In this document: piece after piece, positions 16,085 to 25,682 of the stretch
Position numbering within the stretch: the first letter of the stretch is position 1
How the letters are laid out: each line of letters starts with the position of its first letter
NCBI RefSeq assembly: GCF_003434055.1
Contig: NZ_QVEX01000012.1
Coordinates: 1 to 64,000, forward strand
DNA length: 64,000 nucleotides
From: Enterocloster aldenensis
GTDB lineage: Bacteria; Bacillota; Clostridia; Lachnospirales; Lachnospiraceae
Reading direction: 5' to 3'
Position numbers and translations under genes: made by a program
The notes under the pieces: model-generated
Databases searched by the model: none
The model's input: the letters and a program-made list of their open reading frames with translations, nothing else
Told to the model about the DNA's origin: nothing

Positions 16085-17578
16085 ATGGACGGAAATGTGT
16101 TATTGCTTTTGCCAATCCTGCTCCCCATTGTTATGGGAAGCCTGGTCCTGACGGCAAAGGGATTCAGAAAAAACAGGAAGCTGCTGATTGCAGCCGTGTC
16201 CGGTACCCTGGCCGTGGGCGTCATCCTGACATGGGCGGCCCTGATGACAGGGGGGAGGCTTACGCTGTGGCAGATGACGGAGGATATAACGGTCGCCCTG
16301 GCAGTGGATGGGGTTAGCCGTCTGTTTGCAGCCCTGACATCAGGGGTATGGCTGCTGGTGGGGATATATTCCATTTCCTATATGACCCATGAAAGGGATG
16401 AATTCCGTTTTTTCGGTTTTTACCTGATTGTGCTGGGAGTCCTGACCGCGCTTGATTTTTCTGCCAACCTGGTCACCTTCTACGTATGTTATGAGATGAT
16501 GACCCTGACTTCCCTGCCCCTGGTGCTTCATGAGATGACAAAGGAAGCGGTGATGGCAGGGCTTAAATACCTGTTCTATTCCGTGGCAGGCGCATTCCTT
16601 GCGCTGTTTGGCATATTTTACCTGTACGGTGCGGCGGGGAGCCTGACGTTCACACCGGGCGGGGTTTCCATGGGATTGTCTATAAATGGCCATGAGGGGC
16701 TGTTCTTAGGCGCTGTGTGCTGTATGCTGGTGGGGTTTGGGACAAAGGCGGGCATGTTTCCCCTGCACGGCTGGCTGCCCACAGCCCATCCGGTGGCCCC
16801 GGCGCCTGCCAGCGCCGTGCTTTCAGGGCTGATTACCAAGTCGGGCGTGCTGGCGGTTATCAGGGTTGCGTACTACATTGTGGGGCCGGACCGTCTGAGG
16901 GGGACATGGGTGCAGGATGTGTGGATGTTCCTTACACTTCTCACTGTATTCATGGGGTCCATGCTGGCGTATAAGGAGCCGGTGCTCAAGAAACGCCTGG
17001 CGTATTCCACGGTGAGCCAGGTGTCGTATATCTTATTTGGCCTGGGACTATTTAACGCGGCGGGCTTTGTAGGGGCTTTGTCACATGTGGTATTCCACTC
17101 CCTGGTAAAGAACGGGCTGTTCCTGGCAGCCGGGGCCATCATCTTTAAAACCGGGTGGACCAGGACCCGGGAAATGGACGGACTGGGACGGGTGATGCCC
17201 GTGATGCTGGGATGTTATACCCTGGTTTCCCTGGCCCTGATCGGGATTCCCCCGGCCAGCGGTTTTGTAAGCAAATGGTATCTTGCCACAGGGGCCCTGG
17301 CTTCTGGTACAGGTGTCTGGTCCTGGCTTGGGCCAATCATCCTGTTAATCAGCGCACTGCTGACAGCTGGGTATCTTCTGCCCCTGGCCATACGGGGGTT
17401 CTTTCCGGGGGCTGGTTTTGATGAGGGGGAGATACGGTCCAGGGGACTTGGGGGCCAGGAGCCTTCCTGGCTTATGACGGTTCCCATGCTGGTTCTGACC
17501 GCAGGGGCAATCCTCTTTGGCTGCTTTCCCGGACAATTGATATCCATGCTGGAGTCCATTGCAGCTGCAGTGCTTTGA
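16085..17578 (+). CDS. NuoL/M/N-type antiporter subunit, second of four
   Basis: A 497-aa homologue with YEMMTLTSLPLVLHEMTKEA (channel Glu), HGWLPTAHPVAPAPASAVLSG followed by LITKSG (channel Lys) and LSHVVFHSLVKNGLFL. All key charged residues are present. The ATG at 16085 has AAAGGAG 7 bp upstream. It is clearly diverged from the first, so it is an old paralogue rather than a recent copy. Confidence 0.9.
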   Translation: MDGNVLLLLPILLPIVMGSLVLTAKGFRKNRKLLIAAVSGTLAVGVILTWAALMTGGRLTLWQMTEDITVALAVDGVSRLFAALTSGVWLLVGIYSISYMTHERDEFRFFGFYLIVLGVLTALDFSANLVTFYVCYEMMTLTSLPLVLHEMTKEAVMAGLKYLFYSVAGAFLALFGIFYLYGAAGSLTFTPGGVSMGLSINGHEGLFLGAVCCMLVGFGTKAGMFPLHGWLPTAHPVAPAPASAVLSGLITKSGVLAVIRVAYYIVGPDRLRGTWVQDVWMFLTLLTVFMGSMLAYKEPVLKKRLAYSTVSQVSYILFGLGLFNAAGFVGALSHVVFHSLVKNGLFLAAGAIIFKTGWTRTREMDGLGRVMPVMLGCYTLVSLALIGIPPASGFVSKWYLATGALASGTGVWSWLGPIILLISALLTAGYLLPLAIRGFFPGAGFDEGEIRSRGLGGQEPSWLMTVPMLVLTAGAILFGCFPGQLISMLESIAAAVL

Positions 17579-17591
17579 CGGAGGTTGGCAT

Positions 17592-19121
17592 ATGAGCAGA
17601 ATGTTACTGGCGGTTCCGGCGCTCCTTCCCATTCTTGGGGGTGTGGTCCTGCTGATTATGAATCATTTTAAGGGAAATGCCGTCTTCCGGTACAGGCGGC
17701 TGGCGCTATTGGTGGAAGGAATCACCCTGGTGAACAGCCTGGTCATCGGCTGGCTGATTGTCCATAAGGCGGGAACCGGTGAGCAGATGGTGCTGTTTAA
17801 GCTGTATGGGGATTTGAGGGTCATGTTCAGCCTGGACGGCCTGGGCAGCGTGTTTGCCGGGCTGATTGCGTTCCTGTGGCCCCTGGCGGTGCTGTATTCC
17901 TTTGAATATATGAGGAATGAGGAGAGGCAGACGGTTTTCTTTTCCTACTATCTGATGACCTATGGTGTGACGGTGGGGATTGCGTTTGCAGGGAATCTGG
18001 TGACCCTGTACCTGTTTTATGAACTGCTGACCCTTGTGACGTTTCCGCTGGTGCTTCATCCCATGACAAAGGCAGCGGTGCGGGCCAGCAGGAAGTATCT
18101 GTATTATGCCATTGGCGGCGCGGCTTTTGCATTTATCGGAATTATATTCGTCCTTAACTTTTCCACCACGGGCAATACCCAGTTTATCCCGGGGGGAATC
18201 ATGGATGCAGGGGCGGACCCGGCGCAGAGGCGGACGCTTCTGTTTGTGTATGTGCTGGCATTTTTCGGTTTTGGCGTAAAGGCAGCGCTGTTTCCCTGCC
18301 ATGGATGGCTGCCGGACGCCACGGCCGCGCCCACGCCGGTCACGGCCCTGCTCCATGCCGTGGCAGTGGTGAAGTCAGGCGCATTTGCAGTGATGCGCCT
18401 GACCTACTATAGCTTTGGCACCGCCCTTTTAAGGGGGAGTTTTGCCCAGTATATTGTCATGGGGGCAGCCATGGCCACAGTGGTTTACGGCTCCACCATG
18501 GCGGTTAGGGAGGTTCATTGGAAGCGGAGGCTGGCTTATTCCACCATCAGCAACCTTTCCTATATCCTTCTTGGAACCGCCATGATGAGCCCACTGGGCC
18601 TGATTGCGGCGCTGAGCCATATGGTGTTCCATGCATTTATGAAAATCTGTTCCTTTTTCTGCGCAGGGGCAGTGATGCACCAGTCCGGGAAAACATATGT
18701 CCATGAGCTGGACGGCATGGCCTTCAAAATGCCGGTTACCTTTGCCTGCCTTACCATTGCCAGCATATCCCTGGCGGGAATCCCTCCCTTTGCAGGATTC
18801 ATCAGTAAATGGAACATTGCCCAATCTGCGTTTGACTGCGGTCGGTTCCTGAACCAGGCAGGGAAGGGGGGATACTGGCTTCCCTATGCAGGGGCGTGTG
18901 TGCTGCTGTATTCAGCGTTAATGACAGCGGTTTACATGTTTACGGTCCTGGTAAGGGCGTATGTCCCAAAGCAGGGGACGATAACCGGCGCGGAGGTGAC
19001 GGACCCTAACTGGATGATGCTGGTTCCCCTTGTGATATTTGCAGGCGTGATTATCTGTTTCGGGTTCCACCCGGTTCCGCTGATGAAGGTATTGCGGGCA
19101 ATAGGAGGTAAGGCAGGATGA
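17592..19121 (+). CDS. NuoL/M/N-type antiporter subunit, third of four
   Basis: A 509-aa homologue with YELLTLVTFPLVLHPMTKAA, HGWLPDATAAPTPVTALLHA and VAVVKSGAF, the latter closer to the NuoL/MrpA form. LSHMVFHAFMKICSFF supplies the central charged helix. The ATG at 17592 follows CGGAGG; it begins 13 bp after the second homologue stops. Confidence 0.9.
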   Translation: MSRMLLAVPALLPILGGVVLLIMNHFKGNAVFRYRRLALLVEGITLVNSLVIGWLIVHKAGTGEQMVLFKLYGDLRVMFSLDGLGSVFAGLIAFLWPLAVLYSFEYMRNEERQTVFFSYYLMTYGVTVGIAFAGNLVTLYLFYELLTLVTFPLVLHPMTKAAVRASRKYLYYAIGGAAFAFIGIIFVLNFSTTGNTQFIPGGIMDAGADPAQRRTLLFVYVLAFFGFGVKAALFPCHGWLPDATAAPTPVTALLHAVAVVKSGAFAVMRLTYYSFGTALLRGSFAQYIVMGAAMATVVYGSTMAVREVHWKRRLAYSTISNLSYILLGTAMMSPLGLIAALSHMVFHAFMKICSFFCAGAVMHQSGKTYVHELDGMAFKMPVTFACLTIASISLAGIPPFAGFISKWNIAQSAFDCGRFLNQAGKGGYWLPYAGACVLLYSALMTAVYMFTVLVRAYVPKQGTITGAEVTDPNWMMLVPLVIFAGVIICFGFHPVPLMKVLRAIGGKAG

Positions 19122-21502
19122 ACGATACAATGGACCTGGTAATCCCGGGATTCTGCGGCATGGGGATGCACCTGAGACTGGATGGGTTCAGGATTATTTA
19201 CGTGCTCATAGCCATTGTGATGTGGGCCGTGTGCGGCCTGTTTTCCCTGGAATATATGAGGCATTATGGGAATCGCAGAAGATACTATGTTTTTTTCTGG
19301 ATAACCTTCCTGGCAACGGCAGGCGTTTTCCTTTCAGCGGATCTGTATACCACATTCATATTCTTTGAAATCATGTCATTTACCTCCTATGTGTGGGTGG
19401 CCTTTGATGAAAAGAAGGAAAGCCTGAGGGCGGCGGAAACCTACCTGGCAGTAGCGGTAATCGGCGGACTTGTCATGCTTATGGGACTGTTCCTCCTGTA
19501 TGATATGACCGGCACACTGGAGATGGATGGACTGGGCCGGGCAGTGGAGGAGGTATTATCCGGTAATGGGGTATATGGCTCCGGAGGTACCGGCAGGCTG
19601 TATGCGGCCGGAGGGCTTTTGCTGTTCGGGTTCGGCGCCAAGGCCGGCTGCTTCCCGCTCCATATCTGGCTGCCCAAGGCGCATCCGGTGGCGCCGGCTC
19701 CTGCCAGCGCACTGCTGTCCGGTATACTGACAAAGGCCGGTGTGTTCGGAATCGTGGTTGTGTCCTGTGTGATGTTCGGGACAGATGGGAACTGGGGCCT
19801 GCTGGTTGCGGTGCTGGGGTTCATCACCATGTTTCTGGGCGCCCTGCTTGCCCTGTTTTCCGTTAATCTCAAGCGGACGCTGGCCTGCTCCTCTGTGTCG
19901 CAGATTGGATTCATCCTCACAGGGATAGGGATGTGCTGCCTTCTAAAGTCCGCCGGCCAAGGTAATGGGCTGGCGGTCCGCGGCACCTTCCTCCACATGG
20001 TGAACCATTCCATGTTTAAGCTGGTACTGTTTCTTTGCGCCGGGGTGGTGTTCATGAACCTGCACCAGCTGGACCTGAACGACATAAGGGGATTCGGAAG
20101 GAAGAAACCGGCCCTATTGTTCTGTTTCCTTATGGGGGCCTTGGGCATCAGCGGGATTCCCATGTGGAGCGGATATGTGAGCAAGACATTGCTCCATGAA
20201 GGGATTGTGGAATACGGGGAAATGCTGGCGCGGGGAATGGGACCGGCATCCGGCAGCCTGATTGGGTCCGCGGGAGGGGGAGTCCATCCTGCCGGCTGGA
20301 GTTATGGAATAAGTGCGGTTCTTGGAGCGCCTGCCGTATGGAAGGCGGCAGAGTGGCTGTTCCTGTTAACGGGCGGGATGACCCTGGCTTATATGCTGAA
20401 GCTGTTCATTGTTCTTTTCGTGGACCGGCATCCGGTGCGGCAGCAGGAATTTGATGCCATGTCCTCTGGCTATATGAATCCGGTGAGCCGCACGGTGCTG
20501 TGCGTTTGCGCGTCTGTGATTCCTGTGTTTGGGTCATGCCCGCAGCTGTTCATGGACCGGGCGGCGGATTTGGGGCAGGGATTTTTTCAGGGGAACCTGC
20601 TGGGACATAAGGTTTCTTACTTTGCGGCCGGGAATCTGAAGGGGGCCGCCATAACCATTGGCATAGGAATCGTGCTGTATATGGCTGTGGTGCGGGGCCT
20701 GCTGATGGAGAAGGCGGAATCCGGGGAACAGCCGGAGGTACGGTGGGATAATGGTGGAAGCAGCAGCGGAGTTAACGGCGGAAACAACAGTGGAAACAAC
20801 AGCGGGATTAACAGCGGAGTTAACAGTGAAATCAACAGCGGAGTCAACAGAAGAAACAACAGCGGGGGCAACAGCGGAAACAACAGTGGAGTTAACAGTG
20901 GAAACAACAGTGAAGTTAACAGCGGAAACAACAGCGGAGTCAACAGCAGAATCAACCGCGAAGTCAACGGGAAAATGTGCGGTTTGTACTTGTACAGGTA
21001 TGTGGACCGCTGGCCTAAGTGGTTGGATTTAGAGGAATTAATCTACCGTCCCATCCTGGCAGTGGCGCTTCCCGGTATATTCGGAGCTGTTTTCCGGTTT
21101 GTAGACCGGTATCTGGTGTCCACGGCTGTGAATCTCTTCCTTCAGGTATCAGCGGTCCTGTGCCGGGCACTTGACCATATGGCGGACGGCCTTATCCTGC
21201 TGGCCAGGAAGACTACCCACCGGCAGAGGAACGGGGAAATGGTCCGGTGGGGAAATGACAGGTCTGCTTTTATATTGGGACATTTTATTGATTATGTGGC
21301 CAGCCTGGGGCGCCGCCTGCCGGGAAGAAGAAAAGGACGGGAAAGGAACGGTTCTGTCATCCCGCGCCTCATTGAGGGGGAGGAAGTGCTGAAACGTACC
21401 GGAAAGCTGGTGGAGGAAAGTTTTTCATTTGGACTTATGCTGTTTTGTATTGGGCTTTGCCTGACGCTGGGATATCTTCTGGTTGTGTTTTTCAGGGGGT
21501 AG
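19118..21502 (+). CDS. MrpA/NuoL-like antiporter subunit with Asn/Ser repeat linker, fourth of four
   Basis: A 794-aa protein. Residues ~1-540 are an antiporter core with FFEIMSFTSYVWVAF (Glu), HIWLPKAHPVAPAPASALLSG, ILTKAGVF (Lys) and LHMVNHSMFKLVLF. Residues ~546-618 are a low-complexity Asn/Ser/Gly/Val repeat. The last ~175 residues hold further membrane segments and amphipathic stretches (YRYVDRWPKWLDLEELIYRP), resembling the NuoL/HyfB C-terminal arm. It overlaps the third homologue by 4 bp and ends the operon. Confidence 0.87.
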   Translation: MNDTMDLVIPGFCGMGMHLRLDGFRIIYVLIAIVMWAVCGLFSLEYMRHYGNRRRYYVFFWITFLATAGVFLSADLYTTFIFFEIMSFTSYVWVAFDEKKESLRAAETYLAVAVIGGLVMLMGLFLLYDMTGTLEMDGLGRAVEEVLSGNGVYGSGGTGRLYAAGGLLLFGFGAKAGCFPLHIWLPKAHPVAPAPASALLSGILTKAGVFGIVVVSCVMFGTDGNWGLLVAVLGFITMFLGALLALFSVNLKRTLACSSVSQIGFILTGIGMCCLLKSAGQGNGLAVRGTFLHMVNHSMFKLVLFLCAGVVFMNLHQLDLNDIRGFGRKKPALLFCFLMGALGISGIPMWSGYVSKTLLHEGIVEYGEMLARGMGPASGSLIGSAGGGVHPAGWSYGISAVLGAPAVWKAAEWLFLLTGGMTLAYMLKLFIVLFVDRHPVRQQEFDAMSSGYMNPVSRTVLCVCASVIPVFGSCPQLFMDRAADLGQGFFQGNLLGHKVSYFAAGNLKGAAITIGIGIVLYMAVVRGLLMEKAESGEQPEVRWDNGGSSSGVNGGNNSGNNSGINSGVNSEINSGVNRRNNSGGNSGNNSGVNSGNNSEVNSGNNSGVNSRINREVNGKMCGLYLYRYVDRWPKWLDLEELIYRPILAVALPGIFGAVFRFVDRYLVSTAVNLFLQVSAVLCRALDHMADGLILLARKTTHRQRNGEMVRWGNDRSAFILGHFIDYVASLGRRLPGRRKGRERNGSVIPRLIEGEEVLKRTGKLVEESFSFGLMLFCIGLCLTLGYLLVVFFRG
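20755..20970 (+). repeat. Tandem 12-bp coding repeat (Asn-Ser-Gly-Xaa)
   Basis: Runs of AACAGCGGAGTT and AACAGCGGAAAC variants in register with the codons, encoding NSGV and NSGN units, with a few NSEV and NSRI variants. All units are multiples of 3 bp, so slippage would change linker length without breaking the frame. Confidence 0.9.
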
Positions 21503-21583
21503 GATTAAAAAAATACCTATTTACCGAAAATGGAAAATAGCAATAGGCAATTTGATGCAGTAAAAACAGGTAAAAAAGGCAGA

Positions 21584-21636
21584 GGGCCGATGATATCCGA
21601 TATTGGATATCATCGGCCCCCGCATTATCTATTTTT
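21584..21636 (+). terminator. Terminator of the antiporter operon
   Basis: A 15-bp perfect stem, GGGCCGATGATATCC (21584-21598) with GGATATCATCGGCCC (21605-21619), six-base loop, followed by a T-rich stretch ending ATTTTTG. It lies 80 bp after the last antiporter gene. Confidence 0.85.
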
Positions 21637-21670
21637 GATTATCTTCCTTCCATGTTAATGAAATTAAAAC

Positions 21671-21699
21671 TTTACTACTATTTAAAACCGTGCTAGAAT
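21671..21699 (+). promoter_or_regulatory. Promoter of the phosphate transporter operon
   Basis: TTTACT (21671-21676), 17 bp, TAGAAT (21694-21699), about 70 bp before the PiT gene. No Pho-box-like direct repeat was recognised. Confidence 0.65.
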
Positions 21700-21769
21700 T
21701 AAATCCGTGAGTATGTAAAATTTACGTAAAGATAAAGTAAATGAATAAGAGAGTAGGTAAAAAAGAATT

Positions 21770-22828
21770 ATGGATATGTCGTTTTCCTTTTTCCTGCGGC
21801 AGCTGGTGACGAATCCGGCCTTATTGATAACGGTGCTGCTGACCTTGGGGGTCATCTGTGTGAATGGTATCACGGACGCGCCCAATGCCATTGCCACCTG
21901 TGTATCAACCAGGTCCCTGGACGTCAATGTCGCTATTGTCATGGCTGCTGTGTGTAACTGCGCCGGAATCGTGGTCATGACCATGATTAATGCAACGGTT
22001 GCTTCCACCATTACCAACATGGTTAATTTTGGGGATGATACTTCCATTGCCCTGGTGGCATTGTGCGCGGCCCTGTTTTCCATTGTGGTGTGGTCATCCT
22101 TTGCAGTGTCCATTGGCTGTCCTACCAGTGAGAGCCATGCATTGATTGCCGGCCTTACAGGTGCGGCCATTGCAATCCGGGGCGGACTCTCAGCCATCAA
22201 TGGGACTGAGTGGATGAAGGTGGTTTATGGACTGGCATTTTCCGTGTTGCTTGGATTTTTCAGCGGATATTTTTCCTGCAGGCTGGTTTCCTGGACATGC
22301 CGTAACATGGACAGGCGCAGGACCACCGGATTCTTCAAATATGCACAGATCGGCGCGGCAGCGGCCATGGCCTTCATGCACGGCGCCCAGGACGGCCAGA
22401 AATTCATGGGTGTCATGCTTCTTGGAATCTGTATGGTAAACGGCAGCAGCAGTACGGCAGGCGTACGTTTTCCGCTGTGGATGCTGCTTCTGGGTTCCGC
22501 GGCCATGGCGCTGGGAACTTCCATCGGAGGAAAGAAAATCATTAAATCCGTTGGCATGGATATGGTCCGCCTGGAGAAATATCAGGGCTTTTCCGCTGAT
22601 ATGGCAGGAGCCGCCTGTCTGCTTGGCTTTTCCCTGTTTGGTATCCCTGTGAGCACCACCCACACCAAGACCACTGCCATCATGGGCGTAGGCGCTGTGA
22701 AACGGCTTTCCGCCATTAACTTCGGGGTGGTTAAGGATATGGTCATGACCTGGATCATGACATTCCCGGGCTGCGGCCTCATAGGATTCCTCATAGCTAA
22801 ACTGTTCATGATGCTGTTCCACGGTTAG
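21770..22828 (+). CDS. PiT family inorganic phosphate transporter
   Basis: A 352-aa membrane protein with the two inverted PHO4 repeats. The N-terminal signature is GITDAPNAIATCVSTR and the C-terminal half has FMHGAQDGQKFMGV and IPVSTTHTKTTAIMG. Members carry phosphate with H+ or Na+. It is followed 17 bp later by the DUF47 gene, the usual partner. The Na+/H+ antiporter operon upstream could supply the driving gradient, but that link is only positional. Confidence 0.92.
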   Translation: MDMSFSFFLRQLVTNPALLITVLLTLGVICVNGITDAPNAIATCVSTRSLDVNVAIVMAAVCNCAGIVVMTMINATVASTITNMVNFGDDTSIALVALCAALFSIVVWSSFAVSIGCPTSESHALIAGLTGAAIAIRGGLSAINGTEWMKVVYGLAFSVLLGFFSGYFSCRLVSWTCRNMDRRRTTGFFKYAQIGAAAAMAFMHGAQDGQKFMGVMLLGICMVNGSSSTAGVRFPLWMLLLGSAAMALGTSIGGKKIIKSVGMDMVRLEKYQGFSADMAGAACLLGFSLFGIPVSTTHTKTTAIMGVGAVKRLSAINFGVVKDMVMTWIMTFPGCGLIGFLIAKLFMMLFHG

Positions 22829-22845
22829 ATAAAGGAGAAAATGAG

Positions 22846-23469
22846 ATGTCTAAGAAAAGCGATAGTTACTATTTTCAGAATTTTATAGAATGTGTCCAGT
22901 GCGGCTGCGAGGCGGCAAAGATGCTGGAGGAAAACCTGATGAGTTTTGATGCGGGATGCCTGCAGCAGAAGCTGGATGAGCTTCATCAGATTGAACATGA
23001 TGCGGACAAGAAAAAGCATGAGATGATGGGCGTGCTGGTCAAGGCATTCATCACACCAATTGAGCGCGAGGACATCATACTTTTGAGCCAGGGCATTGAT
23101 GAGGTGACAGACAAGATTGAGGATGTGCTGATCCGCATTTACATCAATAATGTACATAGCATCAAGCCGGAAGCGGTTGCATTTACAAAAGTAATCATCC
23201 GCTGCTGCCAGGCGTTAAAGGAAGTAATGGAGGAGTTCTGCGACTTCCAGAAGTCCAAGACACTGCACGGGCTGATTATTGAGATAAACGCCCTGGAAGA
23301 GGAGGGGGACCGCCTGTTCATCGATTCTATGCGCAAGCTCCACACAGAAGAGGAAGACCCCATTCAGATCATTGCATGGAGGGAGATTTACTCTTACCTG
23401 GAAAAGTGCTGCGATGCCTGTGAGCATGTGGCGGATATCGTGGAAAGCGTAATCATGAAGAATACCTGA
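22846..23469 (+). CDS. DUF47 (PhoU-like) partner of PiT transporter
   Basis: A 207-aa all-helical DUF47 protein. It has conserved acidic segments EHDADKKKHEMM, FITPIEREDIILLSQGIDEVTD and CCDACEHVADIVESVIMKNT, which in PhoU-type folds bind metal. These proteins regulate adjacent PiT transporters. The ATG at 22846 follows AAAGGAGA. A terminator follows at 23514. Confidence 0.9.
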   Translation: MSKKSDSYYFQNFIECVQCGCEAAKMLEENLMSFDAGCLQQKLDELHQIEHDADKKKHEMMGVLVKAFITPIEREDIILLSQGIDEVTDKIEDVLIRIYINNVHSIKPEAVAFTKVIIRCCQALKEVMEEFCDFQKSKTLHGLIIEINALEEEGDRLFIDSMRKLHTEEEDPIQIIAWREIYSYLEKCCDACEHVADIVESVIMKNT

Positions 23470-23513
23470 TGCAGCCAACATTTTAAATACATAATATGGA
23501 CAGGATATGGAAG

Positions 23514-23552
23514 GGCATTGTTCTTATGACGAAACAGGGACAATGCCTTTTT
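23514..23552 (+). terminator. Terminator after the DUF47 gene
   Basis: GGCATTG (23514-23520) pairs with CAATGCC (23541-23547), followed by TTTTT. Confidence 0.85.
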
Positions 23553-23581
23553 GGTTCGGTTTTGCTGGAATAAAGACACAG

Positions 23582-23610
23582 TTGCATAAAAATGGATAAT
23601 GAATTATAAT
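23582..23610 (+). promoter_or_regulatory. Promoter of the choline-binding-repeat gene
   Basis: TTGCAT (23582-23587), 17 bp, TATAAT (23605-23610), about 70 bp before the start codon. Confidence 0.8.
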
Positions 23611-23682
23611 GTAACAAGTGCAGGAAGTTTAGATTCTGCCCTGAACAAGGCAGATGCGGTGGTTGATGAAAGGAGATCCAAC

Positions 23683-24498
23683 ATGAAGAAACGTATGGCA
23701 ATGACATTGGCAGCTTTGGCGCTGAGTGTGATTATGGCAGTACCCGCCTATGCAGGTACATGGAAATATGTGAACGATCAATGGAAATATCAGAGAGGCG
23801 CAAACAAATTTGCTTACAATGAGTGGGTAAAGGATAATGGAAACTGGTACTATCTTGATAAAGATGGTTATATGAAGACCGGCTGGCAGCAGATAAACGG
23901 CGTATGGTATTATATGGACCAGTCAGGCGTTATGCAGAACGGATGGTTCAAGGATAACGACAAGTGGTATTTCCTGCTTCCCAACGGGGCAATGGCGGTC
24001 AATACAACAATTGACGGACGCCAGATCGGCCAGGACGGCGTATGGATTCCGGCAGAGGGACAGGTAGAGCCTGCCAATACCATGGACCTTAATACCCCAT
24101 ACCTGCTTCAGAACATGTCGGAGGGACTGTCCACAAAAGGATATAATATCATTACATCCGGCAAGAATGCCAGCGGAGAACGCTGGACCAATGCAATCCG
24201 CCTGAAAGGAAAGGGCAGCTATGTAAAGTATGACACCAAGGGCGGGTACAAGCTGCTTGCAGGAGCCGTGGCCCCGTCATCCCAGTTTGACAGCGGCCTG
24301 ATGGCAAAGATAACGGTGTACGGGGATAATGACACGGTCCTTTATACATCACCGGATATCCATTATAATGAGAAGACCATTTATTTCGGTGCGGATATTA
24401 CCGGCCAGGACACGGTGCGCGTGGAGGTTTCCCTGGTGACGGACAATTTCTATGATGACCCGGTTATATTGATGGATGGGCTGGCTGTTTATAAGTAG
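23683..24498 (+). CDS. Secreted protein with choline-binding-type repeats and a C-terminal beta domain
   Basis: A 271-aa exported protein. Residues 1-24 form a signal peptide with likely cleavage after AYA. Residues ~25-135 hold cell-wall/choline-binding repeats: GTWKYVNDQWKYQ, NGNWYYLDKDGYMKTGW, NGVWYYMDQSGVMQNGW and NDKWYFLLPNGAMAV. The C-terminal ~130 residues (from NTPYLLQNMSEG) look like a beta-sandwich of the NPCBM type, with IRLKGKGSYVKYD and ITVYGDNDTVLYTS. It may bind a wall polymer and a glycan. No catalytic domain is seen. Single-gene transcript. Confidence 0.8.
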   Translation: MKKRMAMTLAALALSVIMAVPAYAGTWKYVNDQWKYQRGANKFAYNEWVKDNGNWYYLDKDGYMKTGWQQINGVWYYMDQSGVMQNGWFKDNDKWYFLLPNGAMAVNTTIDGRQIGQDGVWIPAEGQVEPANTMDLNTPYLLQNMSEGLSTKGYNIITSGKNASGERWTNAIRLKGKGSYVKYDTKGGYKLLAGAVAPSSQFDSGLMAKITVYGDNDTVLYTSPDIHYNEKTIYFGADITGQDTVRVEVSLVTDNFYDDPVILMDGLAVYK

Positions 24499-24549
24499 GA
24501 AAGAGATTGAAAAAAAGATAGACGGATAAATAGTAATTAAGGATGTAAC

Positions 24550-24586
24550 AGGCACTGCGGATTGATTTTGAAGCAGTGCCTTTGTT
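24550..24586 (+). terminator. Terminator after the choline-binding-repeat gene
   Basis: AGGCACTGC (24550-24558) pairs with GCAGTGCCT (24573-24581), followed by TTGTT. It may serve both strands, since the deoR-like gene converges on it. Confidence 0.85.
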
Positions 24587-24623
24587 ATATATGGTATTTA
24601 TAAGCCGGATTCAAACAATCGGG

Positions 24624-25400
24624 CTAATATAAAACTTTTATATCGTATTCCTCTAATTTTTCTATGATATCATCCGAAGGCTTTCTGTCAGTGATTAAAT
24701 AGTCAAATTCATTGAAAGACGCCAGGCGTTCAATGACGGTTTTCTTATCAAATTTACTATTATCTGCCAAAACATAAACTTTTTCCCCGCAGGTAAGGAT
24801 CATACGCTCTGCTTCCGTAAGATGAGCCATGGCCGTTATGGAGCGGGAGGCCAGGGAAATCCCGTCAGCACCGATAAAGACCTTGTTGACAAGGGATGAT
24901 TCAAACAGATTTTTACACTGTGCGCTGTAGACGGCGCCGGACCTGCTGTGAATGATTCCTCCGCTCAAATATATTTCTATATTTTCTTCTTCCATAAGCT
25001 CAACCGCCACATAAGCAGAGTCGGTTATAACGGTAAGGTTGTCCATGCCATGCAGTAATTTGGCTAAAAACAGGGTTGTGGAACCGCATCCTAGGGCAAT
25101 CACATCTCCGTTTTTGATTAACTTTCGTGCCCTTTGGGCAATTCTGTTTTTTTGGACAATGTTATTTACATTGGGTTTAATCTCCAAAGAAAGACAATTC
25201 TCTCTCTGTAGCGATTTTACACCGCCATGCGTGCGGATTGCCAGACCTTTTTGTTCTAGGGACTCCAATGCCCTCCGCACTGTGGAGGGAGATAGGTGGA
25301 ATCTGTCAACCAAATCGGTTACAGTTACATTGCCATTTTGCTCAATATAGTCAATTAGTTCTTCTAATCTGGAATTCATATATTCTTTCGAGCGTCGCAT
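24624..25400 (-). CDS. DeoR-family transcriptional regulator
   Basis: A 258-aa repressor-type protein. The N-terminal winged helix has NGNVTVTDLVDRFHLSPSTVRRALESLEQKGLAIRTHGGVKS. The C-terminal DeoR sensor domain has the usual GDVIALGCGSTTLFLAKLL and ADGISL and binds phosphorylated sugars in known members. The start at 25400 has AAAGGGGA 9 bp upstream on the minus strand. It is divergent from the symporter/kinase operon and most likely controls it, with the phosphorylated product of the FGGY kinase as a plausible ligand. Confidence 0.9.
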   Translation of the reverse strand: MRRSKEYMNSRLEELIDYIEQNGNVTVTDLVDRFHLSPSTVRRALESLEQKGLAIRTHGGVKSLQRENCLSLEIKPNVNNIVQKNRIAQRARKLIKNGDVIALGCGSTTLFLAKLLHGMDNLTVITDSAYVAVELMEEENIEIYLSGGIIHSRSGAVYSAQCKNLFESSLVNKVFIGADGISLASRSITAMAHLTEAERMILTCGEKVYVLADNSKFDKKTVIERLASFNEFDYLITDRKPSDDIIEKLEEYDIKVLY

Positions 25401-25682
25401 CAGGCGTTCCCCTTTCCATTTGTGATAGAAGTATAAAGCTGCTGAAATTCTATGCCTAGTTTATCATGTAAAGATGATTTCAACAACTGCATATACCTTT
25501 TTTGGCAAAAAAGCAAAGATATTTCTGCCCCTTTTTCTGTAAGGTTAAATGATGGGAAGTTAAATGTTCCAAAAAAGATATGTTATAAATGATTATATGG
25601 TCGTTAAAATTGAAAAAAACTATAATAATTTATGGATTATGTTGTTATAATGACTAAAAAATCAAAAAACACAATATGATTA

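Noticed and set aside
20617..20967. A leftward Leu/Pro-rich frame opposite the Asn/Ser repeat
   Set aside because: It is the reverse shadow of the repeat within the antiporter gene and has no ribosome site.
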